Shown here: positions 16,876 through 25,374 of the stretch, piece by piece
Layout: each line of letters opens with the position of its first letter
Position numbering within the stretch: position 1 is the first letter of the stretch
NCBI GenBank assembly: GCA_964610025.1
Contig: CAZSTX010000001.1
Coordinates: 130,170 to 194,169 of the forward strand
DNA: 64,000 nt
Direction: 5' to 3'
DNA from: UBA5266 sp964610025
GTDB lineage: Bacteria > Bacteroidota > Bacteroidia > Bacteroidales > WCHB1-69
Notes under the pieces: generated by a model
What the model was told of the DNA's origin: nothing
Databases searched by the model: none
Seen by the model: the letters and a program-made list of their open reading frames with translations, nothing else
Made by a program: the position numbers and the translations under genes

Positions 16876-17589
16876 GTGAAAGCAAAAGATATAAAAAGCG
16901 AACTTTTATGTTTAGCTAATCCTGAAAAAAAGGCAATTTTACAAACTTTTTTCAAAACAGGAAAAGGAGAATATGGCGAAGGAGATAAATTTTTAGGAGT
17001 TACAGTACCTCAATTACGAGCTATTGTTAAAAAAACGGAAAATTTACCTATTAGTGAAATAAAAAAAATGATTTATGATGAATACCATGAATGCCGTTTA
17101 ATAGGATTGCTGCTTTTAGTTGCTTTATTTGAAAAGAATAAAGACGAAACGCTTCGTCATACTATTTATCAAACTTATGTTCAATCGGCTGACTATATTA
17201 ATAGTTGGGATTTAGTTGATCTTACAGCTCCCAATATAGTAGGTGCATATTTATGGGGAAAAGACAATAATGATTTAATAAAATTTGCTAATTCACAACA
17301 CTTATGGTTACAACGTATAGCTATCGTTGCCACTTATTATTTTATTACTAAAAGAGAATTTCAACCTACACTTACAATTGCTAACATACTCTTACATCAT
17401 TCTCACGATTTGATTCACAAAGCAGTAGGTTGGATGTTAAGAGAAGTAGGAAAAAGAAATTTCGACATAGAATATCATTACTTATTAGAAAACAAACGAT
17501 ATAATTTAATGCCCAGAACGATGTTACGTTATGCTATTGAAAAATTTCCTGAAAAACTACGACAAGATTTTTTAAAAGGACGACTTTAA
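16876..17589 (+). CDS. DNA alkylation repair protein (AlkD-like HEAT-repeat glycosylase)
   Basis: The 237-residue protein is built of HEAT-like helical pairs. The AlkD family text is GKGEYGEGDKFLGVTVPQLR at residues 29-48, then YHECRLIGLLLLVALFE, SWDLVDLTAPNIVGAYL and HKAVGWMLREVGKRN. The family removes bulky or cationic N3- and N7-alkylpurines without base flipping. The start is GTG; TAA and TAG triplets lie just upstream and no ATG fits. It has its own promoter and no operon partner. Confidence 0.88.
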   Translation: MKAKDIKSELLCLANPEKKAILQTFFKTGKGEYGEGDKFLGVTVPQLRAIVKKTENLPISEIKKMIYDEYHECRLIGLLLLVALFEKNKDETLRHTIYQTYVQSADYINSWDLVDLTAPNIVGAYLWGKDNNDLIKFANSQHLWLQRIAIVATYYFITKREFQPTLTIANILLHHSHDLIHKAVGWMLREVGKRNFDIEYHYLLENKRYNLMPRTMLRYAIEKFPEKLRQDFLKGRL

Positions 17590-17648
17590 TAATTTTTTAA
17601 CTATTAATATTTTTCTAAAAAAAACATATATTACTTGAAAAAATGTTT

Positions 17649-17656
17649 TATTTTTG
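17649..17656 (+). promoter_or_regulatory. -7 element (TATTTTTG) for crcB
   Basis: TATTTTTG matches TAnnTTTG and lies 61 bases before the crcB ATG. No fluoride riboswitch pattern was recognised in the leader. Confidence 0.4.
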
Positions 17657-17717
17657 CACATAGAAAAAATTATAAATATCACAGATAATAACAATAACAT
17701 AGAAATTTTTTTATAAA

Positions 17718-18080
17718 ATGATAAAACAAATTTTATTCGTTGGACTTGGTGGTGGAATTGGAAGTGTTTTACGTTTTTTGACTTCGACATTAACAGTGAA
17801 ATATTTTTCACATACTTTTCCGCTTGCAACTTTTTTGACAAATATCATTGGTTGTTTTGTAATAGGGCTTTTAATTGGACAAAATATTCATGCAAACAAC
17901 TCTTTGAAACTTTTGTTAATTGCAGGCTTTTGTGGTGGATACACCACGTTTTCGGCTTTTGCTTCCGAAAATTTATCACTCTTACAAACAAATAATTATT
18001 TAATTGCTATTCTTTATATTGGTGCAAGTATTTTTGCTGGTTTATTTGCAGTTTGGGTTGGAATAATATTAACAAAATAA
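17718..18080 (+). CDS. crcB: Fluoride exporter CrcB/Fluc
   Basis: The 120-residue inner-membrane protein has four membrane segments. Signatures are GGGIGSVLRF in the first helix, FLTNIIGCFVIGLL with the pore asparagine in the second, and GFCGGYTTFSAFASE, containing the phenylalanine-box and sodium-site break, in the third. Fluc proteins work as antiparallel dimers that export fluoride passively. A single-gene, symmetrical-dimer form is implied, since no second copy is adjacent. Confidence 0.93.
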   Translation: MIKQILFVGLGGGIGSVLRFLTSTLTVKYFSHTFPLATFLTNIIGCFVIGLLIGQNIHANNSLKLLLIAGFCGGYTTFSAFASENLSLLQTNNYLIAILYIGASIFAGLFAVWVGIILTK

Positions 18081-18396
18081 TAAAAAAAATGACTGCAAAG
18101 TTATTCATTAACATTTAGCAATATTAACTTTTGTTTACTTACTCGGACATTGCATTGGGCATTTTACTTGCTAAACTTCTGATGACCAGAAAATGATTAA
18201 ACCCGTTCCTGAGATATAAAGTTACAGCCTTAGATTTATGAGCCTAACAAAAAGTATAGCAGATTACTGTAATGGATACAGTTTGATGATGTTTGAAGTT
18301 TACATATTGAGCCATTACGTTACTTTGGATTTTGTCGAATCAAACGAAATTCAATATAAAACTTGTTAAACAACGAACCGTTAACAAGCGTATTGG

Positions 18397-18430
18397 AAAA
18401 ATGGTGGGGGCAAAGTGCTTCCATTTTTTT
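18397..18430 (+). terminator. Terminator-like hairpin with T-tract
   Basis: AAAAATGG (18397-18404) pairs perfectly with CCATTTTT (18421-18428), with an inner GCA/TGC pairing and a run of T on the 3' side. It could end a transcript from the preceding intergenic region or read-through from crcB. Confidence 0.6.
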
Positions 18431-18491
18431 ATTCTATTTTTAATTATTTCAATTTGATTTGCTAAAGTTAAATTGAAAAATGCATTTTTTT

Positions 18492-18522
18492 TTTGTTGTT
18501 ATTATAAAAAAATGTATTTTTG
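18492..18522 (+). promoter_or_regulatory. Promoter (TTTG-N19-TATTTTTG) for the FKBP gene
   Basis: TTTG at 18492-18495 and TATTTTTG at 18515-18522 with a 19-base spacer match the Bacteroides sigma-ABfr consensus closely. The start codon lies 46 bases downstream. Confidence 0.7.
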
Positions 18523-18568
18523 CATTTCAATTTAAAATTCTAAGTATTAATTATAAAATATAATAAAA

Positions 18569-19276
18569 ATGAAAGTTATTAAAATAATCAGTGTTAGTTT
18601 ATTGTTAATAGTAAGTACAGTTATTGTCAATGCACAAGATTTGAAAACATCAAAAGACTCTATAGGTTACGCCTTAGGTTTTCAGGTAGGAGAATCATTT
18701 TTTTTGAATCAAATAGATTTTATAACATTAGAAGCTTATTTAGCAGGTTTTGAAGTGGGTTTTAAAGGAAATCGTTCACAAGCTAAAATAAAAGATCCAG
18801 AACTTAGCGAATTAATTAAACGTTTTCAAACGATGGCGCAACAGCGACAAGAAGAAAACAATGCAAGAGAAGCTAGTTTCAATAAATTCATTGCTAAAGA
18901 TATGATGGAGAAGAATTTAAAAGAAGACAAAGAAGTTGTACAAACTGCAAGCGGCTTGCAATATAAAATATTAGTAAAAGGAAAAGGAGCAAAACCCACA
19001 GCTACCGATAAAGTAAAAGTACATTATGTAGGAACATTATACGACGGCACTGTATTCGACTCTTCAGTACAAAGAGGCGAACCTGTTACATTTCCTTTAA
19101 ATCAAGTAATTAAAGGTTGGACAGAAGGATTACAATTGATGAATGTTGGAAGTAAATATAAATTTTGGATACCATCTGAATTAGCTTATGGTGACCGACC
19201 AGTAGGGCAAGTCTCAAAAAGTGCAGGTTCTATGTTAATCTTTGAAGTAGAATTGATTGCTATCAATCCTGAATAA
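18569..19276 (+). CDS. FKBP-type peptidyl-prolyl cis-trans isomerase, secreted
   Basis: The 235-residue protein has a signal peptide (residues 1-23, VNAQ) and an N-terminal helical dimerisation region like FkpA/Mip (about 30-120: SKDSIGYALGFQVGESF, then a Gln/Glu-rich helix). The FKBP domain follows at about 128-235 (VHYVGTLYDGTVFDSS, VIKGWTEGLQLM, FWIPSELAYGDR, LIFEVELI). Aromatic residues lining the active pocket are present. It should assist folding of periplasmic or outer-membrane proteins. It has its own strong promoter. Confidence 0.92.
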   Translation: MKVIKIISVSLLLIVSTVIVNAQDLKTSKDSIGYALGFQVGESFFLNQIDFITLEAYLAGFEVGFKGNRSQAKIKDPELSELIKRFQTMAQQRQEENNAREASFNKFIAKDMMEKNLKEDKEVVQTASGLQYKILVKGKGAKPTATDKVKVHYVGTLYDGTVFDSSVQRGEPVTFPLNQVIKGWTEGLQLMNVGSKYKFWIPSELAYGDRPVGQVSKSAGSMLIFEVELIAINPE

Positions 19277-19418
19277 ACTTTTTGTAAGTATTAACACAAG
19301 TACTATCTTTTTAAGCTAGTATCTATTTATTAAATAAAATATGAATGACTAAGTTGTTTATTTTTCTTTTTTTACTTGCTATTTTTATTTTAGATATTGC
19401 TCTTTATATTTTTGGATA

Positions 19419-20099
19419 ATGATGCTATATTTGAATGATGATACTATCAGATTTTATATTATATTGTTTGCATGTATTGTTTTGATATATATTCCTTTTA
19501 TAGGAAAATATATCCGTCTAATAAGCACTATGATTCACGAAGGAGGACATGTTTTAATGGGATTAATATTAGGAGAAAAAATAATAAAAGTAAATCTTTT
19601 TAAAGATGCTTCTGGCGAAGCTGCTGTTAGTATATCAAATAAATTTAAAAAACTAATGATAGCACTTGTTGGATATCCATCAACTGCTTTAATGGCGTTT
19701 TTTAGCTTTTGGTTAATTTCTAAAACTTATCATTATTATTATGTTATAGGAATTACTGTATTGGTTGCTATTTTTCTTTTATTTTATATACGCAATTTAT
19801 TTGGTATAATTTGGGCATTATCTTTTGTGATTGCCAATGGATTACTAATTTATTTTCAGCAATTAACAACTATTTCTATTTTAGCACAAATTTATGCTTG
19901 CATTATTTTTATTGAATCTATTTTTTCTTGTTTTATTTTAACATATATATCCTTTGCATCGCCTAAAACACAAAGCGATGCAAGCAATGTTGCTAGCGTT
20001 ATTTTTTTACCTAAACAATTAGTAGCCATAATTTTTACAGCTTTCAATTTGTATATAGCTTATGTAACTACAATATGTTTTTTCCCTAATATAAATTAA
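19419..20099 (+). CDS. M50-like membrane metallopeptidase
   Basis: The 226-residue protein has about six membrane segments and a zinc-site HEGGH motif (H40, E41, H44) inside the second hydrophobic stretch (TMIHEGGHVLMGLILG), like the M50B group of intramembrane proteases. No PDZ domain is present. The later LDG-type motif of canonical site-2 proteases is not obvious, so activity is uncertain. It lies 11 bases before sixA. Confidence 0.65.
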   Translation: MMLYLNDDTIRFYIILFACIVLIYIPFIGKYIRLISTMIHEGGHVLMGLILGEKIIKVNLFKDASGEAAVSISNKFKKLMIALVGYPSTALMAFFSFWLISKTYHYYYVIGITVLVAIFLLFYIRNLFGIIWALSFVIANGLLIYFQQLTTISILAQIYACIIFIESIFSCFILTYISFASPKTQSDASNVASVIFLPKQLVAIIFTAFNLYIAYVTTICFFPNIN

Positions 20100-20110
20100 A
20101 ATTATCACAT

Positions 20111-20587
20111 ATGAAAACTATTTACCTTATTAGACATGCAAAAACTAATTCTGCTGAATTTGACAGCGATAGAACATTAATTCCATTAGGGATTGATAGA
20201 ACACATAAACTTGGGCAATACTTAAAATTAATGACAACAAAAGTAGATAAAATTTATGCCAGTTCAGCTTTAAGAGCTTTGCAAACAGCTAAAATATTAG
20301 CCCCTTATTTACGTAAAAAAGAAAAAGATATTCACACAACTAAATCTTTATATTTAACCAATGAAGAAGAGTATTTTAACATATTACTCTCACTCAAAGA
20401 TAAAGAAACAAGTATTTTGTTCGTTGGACATAATCCAGAAGTAACAAATATAGTTCGTTTTTTTATACCTGATTATAATGGATATATGCGAACAAGTGAA
20501 TGCTATGCTATTGATATTTACGCTGATAGTTGGCAAGATATTTTTACTGCTAAAAGAGAAATTCGTTTTTCAAAATTAATAAGATAA
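20111..20587 (+). CDS. sixA: Phosphohistidine phosphatase SixA-like (histidine phosphatase superfamily)
   Basis: The 158-residue cytoplasmic protein starts with the RHG-type motif YLIRHAKT (H9 is the expected nucleophile). It also has [13 protein letters not shown] and the second catalytic histidine in [11 protein letters not shown]. Length and motifs fit SixA, which dephosphorylates histidine on phosphotransfer proteins. Its true target here is unknown. It starts 11 bases after the M50-like gene and ends 5 bases before the yjbQ-like gene. Confidence 0.82.
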   Translation: MKTIYLIRHAKTNSAEFDSDRTLIPLGIDRTHKLGQYLKLMTTKVDKIYASSALRALQTAKILAPYLRKKEKDIHTTKSLYLTNEEEYFNILLSLKDKETSILFVGHNPEVTNIVRFFIPDYNGYMRTSECYAIDIYADSWQDIFTAKREIRFSKLIR

Positions 20588-20592
20588 ATAAA

Positions 20593-21009
20593 ATGAAATC
20601 ACATCGTAAAGAATTATTTTTTACTATTCCCACGCGAAGGGGTTTAGTAAATATTACTCCTTTAGTACAACAAGCAATTCTTGAATCAGGAGTGAAAGAA
20701 GGATTGGTATTAGTTAATGCTATGCACATTACGGCAAGCGTTTTTATAAACGACGATGAAAGCGGCTTACATCACGATTATGAAGTGTGGTTAGAAAAGT
20801 TAGCTCCCGAAAAACCCTATAGCCAATACAGACATAATGGATTTGAAGATAACGCCGACGCACATCTCAAACGCACTGTTATGGGAAGAGAAGTAGTGGT
20901 AGCTATTACTAACGGACAATTAGATTTCGGACCTTGGGAACAGATATTTTATTTTGAATTTGATGGAAAAAGAAAAAAAAGAGCCTTAATAAAAATAATA
21001 GGAGAATAA
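20593..21009 (+). CDS. YjbQ/UPF0047 family protein
   Basis: The 138-residue protein matches UPF0047 from end to end: [68 protein letters not shown] and [20 protein letters not shown]. The conserved histidines and acids sit in a trimeric beta-fold with a metal site. Members complement thiE mutants, hence the label secondary thiamine-phosphate synthase, but the physiological role is not settled. It ends a three-gene run with the M50-like and sixA genes. Confidence 0.88.
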   Translation: MKSHRKELFFTIPTRRGLVNITPLVQQAILESGVKEGLVLVNAMHITASVFINDDESGLHHDYEVWLEKLAPEKPYSQYRHNGFEDNADAHLKRTVMGREVVVAITNGQLDFGPWEQIFYFEFDGKRKKRALIKIIGE

Positions 21010-21087
21010 ATATTGAGTTAAAAAAAAATACTTTTTAATTATAAGCAACTATTTCAACATTTTTAACGACTTATATCAAAAACAAAG

Positions 21088-21621
21088 ATGTTTTCGGAAG
21101 AAAAACTTATTAAAGAATGTATAAAAGGAAACAGAAAAGCTCAAAAAGAATTATATGATAAATACAATGCTTTGCTTTTTGCTTTATGCCTACGTTATAC
21201 CCAAACAAGAGAAGAAGCCGAAGACATTATGATAACAGGATTTATGAAAATATTTGAGTCGCTCCCAAATTATAAACATGAAGGTTCATTTGAAGGATGG
21301 ATAAAAAAAATATTGATACATAAAGCTATCGATTATTTTAGAACAAATAAAAAATACAGCATGAACCTAAACATAGAAGAAGTTGAAATAGCTAGCACCA
21401 CTGTCAATACAGCATATCAAGATATGAGCACACAATATATTTTAAAACAAATACAATCAATGCCAAATGGATACAGACAAATATTTAATTTATACGCTAT
21501 AGAAGGCTATAAGCATGGCGAAATAGCCGAAATGCTCAATATATCAGAAAGTACTTCAAAAACACAATATGCTAAAGCTAAAAAATGGCTCCAATGTAGA
21601 TTGAAAGACTATAAATATTAA
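21088..21621 (+). CDS. ECF-type RNA polymerase sigma-70 factor
   Basis: The 177-residue protein has region 2 at about 25-95 (LFALCLRYTQTREEAEDIMITGFMKIFESL, then GWIKKILIHKAIDYFR) and region 4 at about 125-175 (GYRQIFNLYAIEGYKHGEIAEMLNISESTSKTQYAKAK), with no region 3. The next gene, six bases downstream, encodes a membrane protein with a cytoplasmic N-terminus and is the natural candidate for its regulator. Confidence 0.92.
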   Translation: MFSEEKLIKECIKGNRKAQKELYDKYNALLFALCLRYTQTREEAEDIMITGFMKIFESLPNYKHEGSFEGWIKKILIHKAIDYFRTNKKYSMNLNIEEVEIASTTVNTAYQDMSTQYILKQIQSMPNGYRQIFNLYAIEGYKHGEIAEMLNISESTSKTQYAKAKKWLQCRLKDYKY

Positions 21622-21627
21622 AAAAAA

Positions 21628-22548
21628 ATGAAAGCAAATTTCGAAAAAGACTTACAGAATATTTTCAAAGAATATGGTGAATCGCCTTCACCAGACTGCT
21701 GGTCGAAATTGTCTAATCGTTTAGACATTGCTTATAATCAATCTACTCCTGCTGGTGGAAATGCTTCTTCCGTTTTAACGAAAGTTTTTAAATCAACCAT
21801 AGGTAAAGTAAGCATAAGTGCTGCTGTAATTGCTACTGTCGGAACAACAGTTTATCTGTTAAACAATACAAGTAAAGAAGATAATATTGTACAAAATCAA
21901 ATAACTATAGAAACGCCCCATGCTATTATCGACACTACGAACGATACTGTGCTTGTTGTTGAAGAAATTACTAATGGGTCTCTTCCCGAAAATCGAAAAG
22001 CAACAACTAAATTAGATAATAATAAAACTACAGCTGTAGCACCGTCTATAACTGAAGTTGAAAATAATAAAACTTCTTTACATACGACTGAAACATTCGA
22101 TTTTTCTGTTGTAAATCAAAATGATAAACAGCAAGAAATAATAAAAGATAAAACAACACAACCTACGAAAAAAGAAATAAACAATAAAACATCAATCACA
22201 AAAGAAGAAAGTGTTGAAAAAGAAAAAACAACAGAAAATAAGATACGAAAAGTAGTAGAAGAAGAGGAAGAAGAAATTATGCAACCTCGTTTTGATATTC
22301 CTAATATTTTTACGCCCAATGGCGATAATATTAATGATTACTTTGTTATTGAAGCTGTCGATGGTGTTACGAATGGACATTTGTATATTTATAGTGTAAA
22401 TGGCAGAGTATTATACGAAAAAGAAAATTATCAAAATGATTTTTATGGAGAATATCTGCCCGATGGACTTTATTTATATATCTATAAATTTATTTATAAA
22501 AATAAAGAATTTATACGTAAAGGAATGCTAACCATTAAAAGAGATTAA
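21628..22548 (+). CDS. Membrane protein with type B T9SS sorting-like (CHU_C) domain; putative anti-sigma partner
   Basis: The 306-residue protein has no cleavable signal peptide. A cytoplasmic N-terminus (residues 1-57, with SPDCWSKLSNRL) resembles the short segments before the membrane helix in Bacteroidota sigma-associated proteins. A single membrane helix lies at about 58-78. A low-complexity Lys/Glu/Thr linker runs to about 217. The gliding-motility-type C-terminal domain fills residues 222-306 (FDIPNIFTPNGDNINDYF, PDGLYLYIYKF, KGMLTIKRD). That domain normally directs export through T9SS, yet here it follows a membrane anchor. The anti-sigma role is inferred from gene order. Confidence 0.7.
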   Translation: MKANFEKDLQNIFKEYGESPSPDCWSKLSNRLDIAYNQSTPAGGNASSVLTKVFKSTIGKVSISAAVIATVGTTVYLLNNTSKEDNIVQNQITIETPHAIIDTTNDTVLVVEEITNGSLPENRKATTKLDNNKTTAVAPSITEVENNKTSLHTTETFDFSVVNQNDKQQEIIKDKTTQPTKKEINNKTSITKEESVEKEKTTENKIRKVVEEEEEEIMQPRFDIPNIFTPNGDNINDYFVIEAVDGVTNGHLYIYSVNGRVLYEKENYQNDFYGEYLPDGLYLYIYKFIYKNKEFIRKGMLTIKRD

Positions 22549-22578
22549 AGTAATACTAATAGCGCTTATCCAAAGTGT

Positions 22579-22971
22579 ATGAATAAAAAAGTATTATTTG
22601 TCTGTATCGGAAATACTTGCAGAAGTCCAATGGCAGAGGCTATTTACCAACATTTTATCAATTCTAATGTGCATAGTTGTGGCATAAAAATAAACGCTAA
22701 ATACATTAACGAACACACAATAGAAGTGATAAATAACAAACTTAATATCGATTTAACAAACAAACAAACTACTGATATAAAAAACTTGAATTTAAGCGAA
22801 TTTAATCTTATCTATGCATTAGATACAGAAGTAAGCGATTATTTAAGAAATAGTAAGATAAAAAAAGTATTTAATATGTTTGTCGATGACCCTTATGGTA
22901 AAAACATAGCGAATTATTATAAAGTATATGACGATTTATTAAATAAAATTAGAAAAACGTCTATCTTTTAA
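22579..22971 (+). CDS. Low-molecular-weight protein-tyrosine phosphatase family
   Basis: The 130-residue cytoplasmic protein starts with the P-loop VLFVCIGNTCRSPMAEA (catalytic C9 and R15 in Cx5R). Near the C-terminus it has the general-acid motif DDPYG. It is a little shorter than the usual 145-160 residues, mainly in the middle. Substrates may be tyrosine kinases of capsule export or arginine-phosphorylated proteins. Its stop overlaps the stop of the convergent DUF488 gene by four bases. Confidence 0.85.
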   Translation: MNKKVLFVCIGNTCRSPMAEAIYQHFINSNVHSCGIKINAKYINEHTIEVINNKLNIDLTNKQTTDIKNLNLSEFNLIYALDTEVSDYLRNSKIKKVFNMFVDDPYGKNIANYYKVYDDLLNKIRKTSIF

Positions 22972-23333
22972 TGCTTAATCTCTTGTTCTAAAAAAGATTT
23001 AAGAATGACAACATGATTGTGTATTTGATCTTTAGCAGAATATAAGAGTGTTATAAGGGGGTAGTGTTCAATTGTTTTTATAAAATCTTTTACTTTTTCA
23101 GATTGCTGCAATTCTTGCTCATATAATGACTGAAATTGTGACCAATGTTTGATTATGTCTTTATGAAACCATTGACGTAAAAGAGGAGTAGGAGCAAGGT
23201 CTTTTTCCCAAATGTCATAATGTAAAGTTTCTTTTTTTATGCCTCTGGGCCAAAGTTTATCTACCAATATTCTTATGCCATCAGTGTCGCTATACGCATC
23301 GTAAACTCTTTTTATTTTTATTAGTGTTGCCAT
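22968..23333 (-). CDS. DUF488 family protein
   Basis: The 121-residue protein has the DUF488 hallmarks IKRVYDAYSDTDGIRILVDKLWPRG and KDLAPTPLLRQWFHKD, then TLLYSAKDQIHNHVVILKSFL. The family is widespread and of unknown biochemical role, often near stress or nucleic-acid genes. It is convergent with the phosphatase gene and lies 26 bases downstream of the OsmC-like gene, with which it may form an operon. Confidence 0.85.
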   Translation of the reverse strand: MATLIKIKRVYDAYSDTDGIRILVDKLWPRGIKKETLHYDIWEKDLAPTPLLRQWFHKDIIKHWSQFQSLYEQELQQSEKVKDFIKTIEHYPLITLLYSAKDQIHNHVVILKSFLEQEIKH

Positions 23334-23359
23334 TGTATAAAATCAATAAAAACAATGAT

Positions 23360-23785
23360 TTAATCAATTTTTTTGCCATTAATAATAATTTCAGTATTTA
23401 TCTGTAAAGCTTTTCGCAACATATAGCTTACACCACAATATTTCTCTTCTGATAAATTAACTGCTTTTTTTATATTTCCGATGTTTAAATCATTGCCCGT
23501 AAATTCATAGCTAACTGTTATTTCGTAATAATGTTTAGGATGCTCATCGGTAAGTTTGCCAGCTACTTTCACGTTAAAAGTAATAAAATCTACTCTCATT
23601 TTTTTTAACATTGACACAACATCCATAGCAGTACAACCACCTAAAGCTGTAAGAATTAAAGGTTTTGGACGAGGTCCTTGATTGTCGCCACCAAATTCTT
23701 CTTTTGCATCAATTAAAACTTTATGACCGTCAACCTCAGAGGTAAACGACATTTTATCATTCCATTTAACATTTACAATATCCAT
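23360..23785 (-). CDS. OsmC/Ohr family protein
   Basis: The 141-residue protein has the two redox cysteines of the family at C51 (ALGGCTAMDVVSML) and C117 (SEEKYCGVSYML), within the swapped-dimer alpha/beta fold. OsmC and Ohr proteins reduce organic hydroperoxides with dithiol cofactors. The sequence is closer to the OsmC/YhfA branch (GPRPKPLILTALGGC) than to Ohr. It is followed by the DUF488 gene. Confidence 0.88.
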   Translation of the reverse strand: MDIVNVKWNDKMSFTSEVDGHKVLIDAKEEFGGDNQGPRPKPLILTALGGCTAMDVVSMLKKMRVDFITFNVKVAGKLTDEHPKHYYEITVSYEFTGNDLNIGNIKKAVNLSEEKYCGVSYMLRKALQINTEIIINGKKID

Positions 23786-24601
23786 AATTTTATCGTTTAT
23801 TCATAAAACAGTATATATTTCTATTTGTTCAAAATAAAGGAAAAACTTGAAATGAAAAACAACTGAAGTGATTGTAATTTAAATACATATAGCATATTCT
23901 TTGTGGAAATCTGTTTTAAAAGTTGTCGTTTTTTTACAAAACCGCTTACTGTCAATCTATGCACTCCCAAAATTCTGCCATAGCTGATTTTATCTAATAA
24001 TTATTGGATTTTTTTTCTCCTGTAAGCTTTGTTTTTGCAGATTTACTCCCTTTAGGCTGCCTAAAATCACTCCTTCGTTTTTTTTTTCTTGCTAATGCCT
24101 CTTTGGTGCGTTGCAAAATTAGATTTCTTTCAATTTCTCCAAATAAACATTTCCTGTTGTGTAAACAAATTGTTACAAAATACAATCCTGCCTGCGAATA
24201 ATCATATCCTTTCAGGCAGATGCTGTGTCTGTGATGCTTTTCGGGATTGTATTTCATTTTTTACCTTCTATGATGTTTATTTCATCCTCCGTAAATCATA
24301 CAACTTGTAAATCAATAGGATTTTCGCTACATTTTCCATAAACAAACATACTTAAAAATAACCCGAAGAACTAAAATATCCAACAACAGCGTGAAGGCAT
24401 ACAAGTCTTTCATATTCTTGATAATTCCTTTAAATTTATCAAAAACGCTTCGATCGTTGTTATTAGTGAAAATAATATTTTGTTTTATTTTATATTCTTA
24501 AGATATTCCTTTAATAACTTTTGATAGTTTTAAATAAAAAATACTAAAAATAGAAAATTTACGTTAAATATATTTATTTATTATTCTTAAATAATATTAA
24601 C
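23786..24601. other. 816-bp region of decayed mobile-element remnants
   Basis: No intact gene lies between the OsmC-like and MgtC genes. A truncated RAYT transposase occupies 23994-24257. On the minus strand near 23890-23985, an open stretch reads DKISYGRILGVHRLTVSGFV, which resembles a transposase helix-turn-helix. On the minus strand near 24340-24480, another open stretch reads VFDKFKGIIKNMKDLYAF without a start or known family. The whole looks like a graveyard of insertion-sequence debris. Confidence 0.5.
23994..24257 (-). pseudogene. Truncated RAYT-type (Y1/IS200-like) transposase
   Basis: The first 43 residues match REP-associated tyrosine transposases very well: MKYNPEKHHRHSICLKGYDY followed by SQAGLYFVTICLHNRKCLFGEIE. 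After that the sequence is unrelated, Lys/Arg-rich and stops at residue 87. The HUH metal motif and catalytic tyrosine are absent, so the product cannot transpose. The tail probably comes from a second element or a deletion join. Confidence 0.85.
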
Positions 24602-25273
24602 ATGCTTAGTTGGACTATCATACTAACTCGCTTATCGTTAGCTGCTTTATTTGGTTTATTAATAGGTTTAGAGAGAGGCAGAAAAAATTGGGCTGCCGGC
24701 TTGCGAACCCATATGATGGTGTGTGTGGGTTCCAGTTTAATAATGATAGTATCTGCTTTTGGTTTTTCCGATATTTTAGGATCAGAACATATTGGATTAG
24801 ATCCATCAAGAGTTGCGGCTCAGGTTGTTAGTGGAATAGGTTTTATTGGAGCAGGAGCAATTTTATTTTCAAAACAAGGCACAGTTCGTGGTTTAACTAC
24901 AGCGGCAGGTTTATGGACTGTAGCTGCTATTGGTTTAGCAACAGGAGGTGGTTTGTATTTTGCTGCAGGAGCCACAACTATAATAGCACTTATAATTCTT
25001 TGGGCTTTAGAACCTTTAGAGCAGATTTATTTGCGAAAAATAGGATATATGATACTTCATATCACAACAAATAATGAAATGAAAGATGTAGAATTATTGA
25101 AAAAATTATTAGAAAAAGAAGGTATTAATATACAATCAATTACTATTGAGAAAAATAAAGATGATTTTAAATACCATGCTAAAATAGATATAGTAAAAAT
25201 AGAAGTACTCGAACTAATAGCTGATGAAATAAAAAAAGATTATAATATAAAAGATATTTCATGGACGCAATAG
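24602..25273 (+). CDS. MgtC/SapB family membrane protein
   Basis: The 223-residue protein has about five membrane segments. MgtC signatures are LSLAALFGLLIGLERGRKNWAAGLRTHMMVCVGSSL and the GIGFIGAGAILF/GLTTAAGLWTVAAIGLA pair. A C-terminal cytoplasmic ACT-like domain occupies about 150-223. MgtC proteins affect magnesium-limited growth and ATP synthase or phosphate homeostasis in other bacteria; most distant homologues are uncharacterised. The gene stands alone. Confidence 0.88.
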   Translation: MLSWTIILTRLSLAALFGLLIGLERGRKNWAAGLRTHMMVCVGSSLIMIVSAFGFSDILGSEHIGLDPSRVAAQVVSGIGFIGAGAILFSKQGTVRGLTTAAGLWTVAAIGLATGGGLYFAAGATTIIALIILWALEPLEQIYLRKIGYMILHITTNNEMKDVELLKKLLEKEGINIQSITIEKNKDDFKYHAKIDIVKIEVLELIADEIKKDYNIKDISWTQ

Positions 25274-25374
25274 TTTATTTTATTCTCTTAAATCATTTAG
25301 TTTAATAACATATCTTAACACAAAGAAATTAAATCTGTTAAATAAAATAAAAATAAATAAAAATAAATAAAAAT

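Larger units (their letters stand above)
18081..18568. other. 488-bp intergenic region with hairpins and a short reading frame
   Basis: The stretch between crcB and the FKBP gene is visibly richer in G+C than other gaps here. It has a 43-codon frame at 18238-18369 (starting MSLTKSIADYCNGY) with no recognised family. An 8-bp perfect inverted repeat CTTGTTAA/TTAACAAG lies at 18362-18388, directly followed by a terminator-like hairpin at 18397-18430. It could hold a small RNA gene, a short peptide gene or a decayed gene. I cannot choose between them. Confidence 0.4.

Noticed and set aside
17590..17717. Possible fluoride riboswitch upstream of crcB
   Set aside because: The leader is AT-rich and lacks the conserved crcB-motif core and pseudoknot that I would expect.
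25341..25373. Short tandem AT repeat before the cupin gene, considered as a phase-variation tract
   Set aside because: Only about two decamer units are present and they are imperfect; similar A/T runs are common in this genome's leaders.
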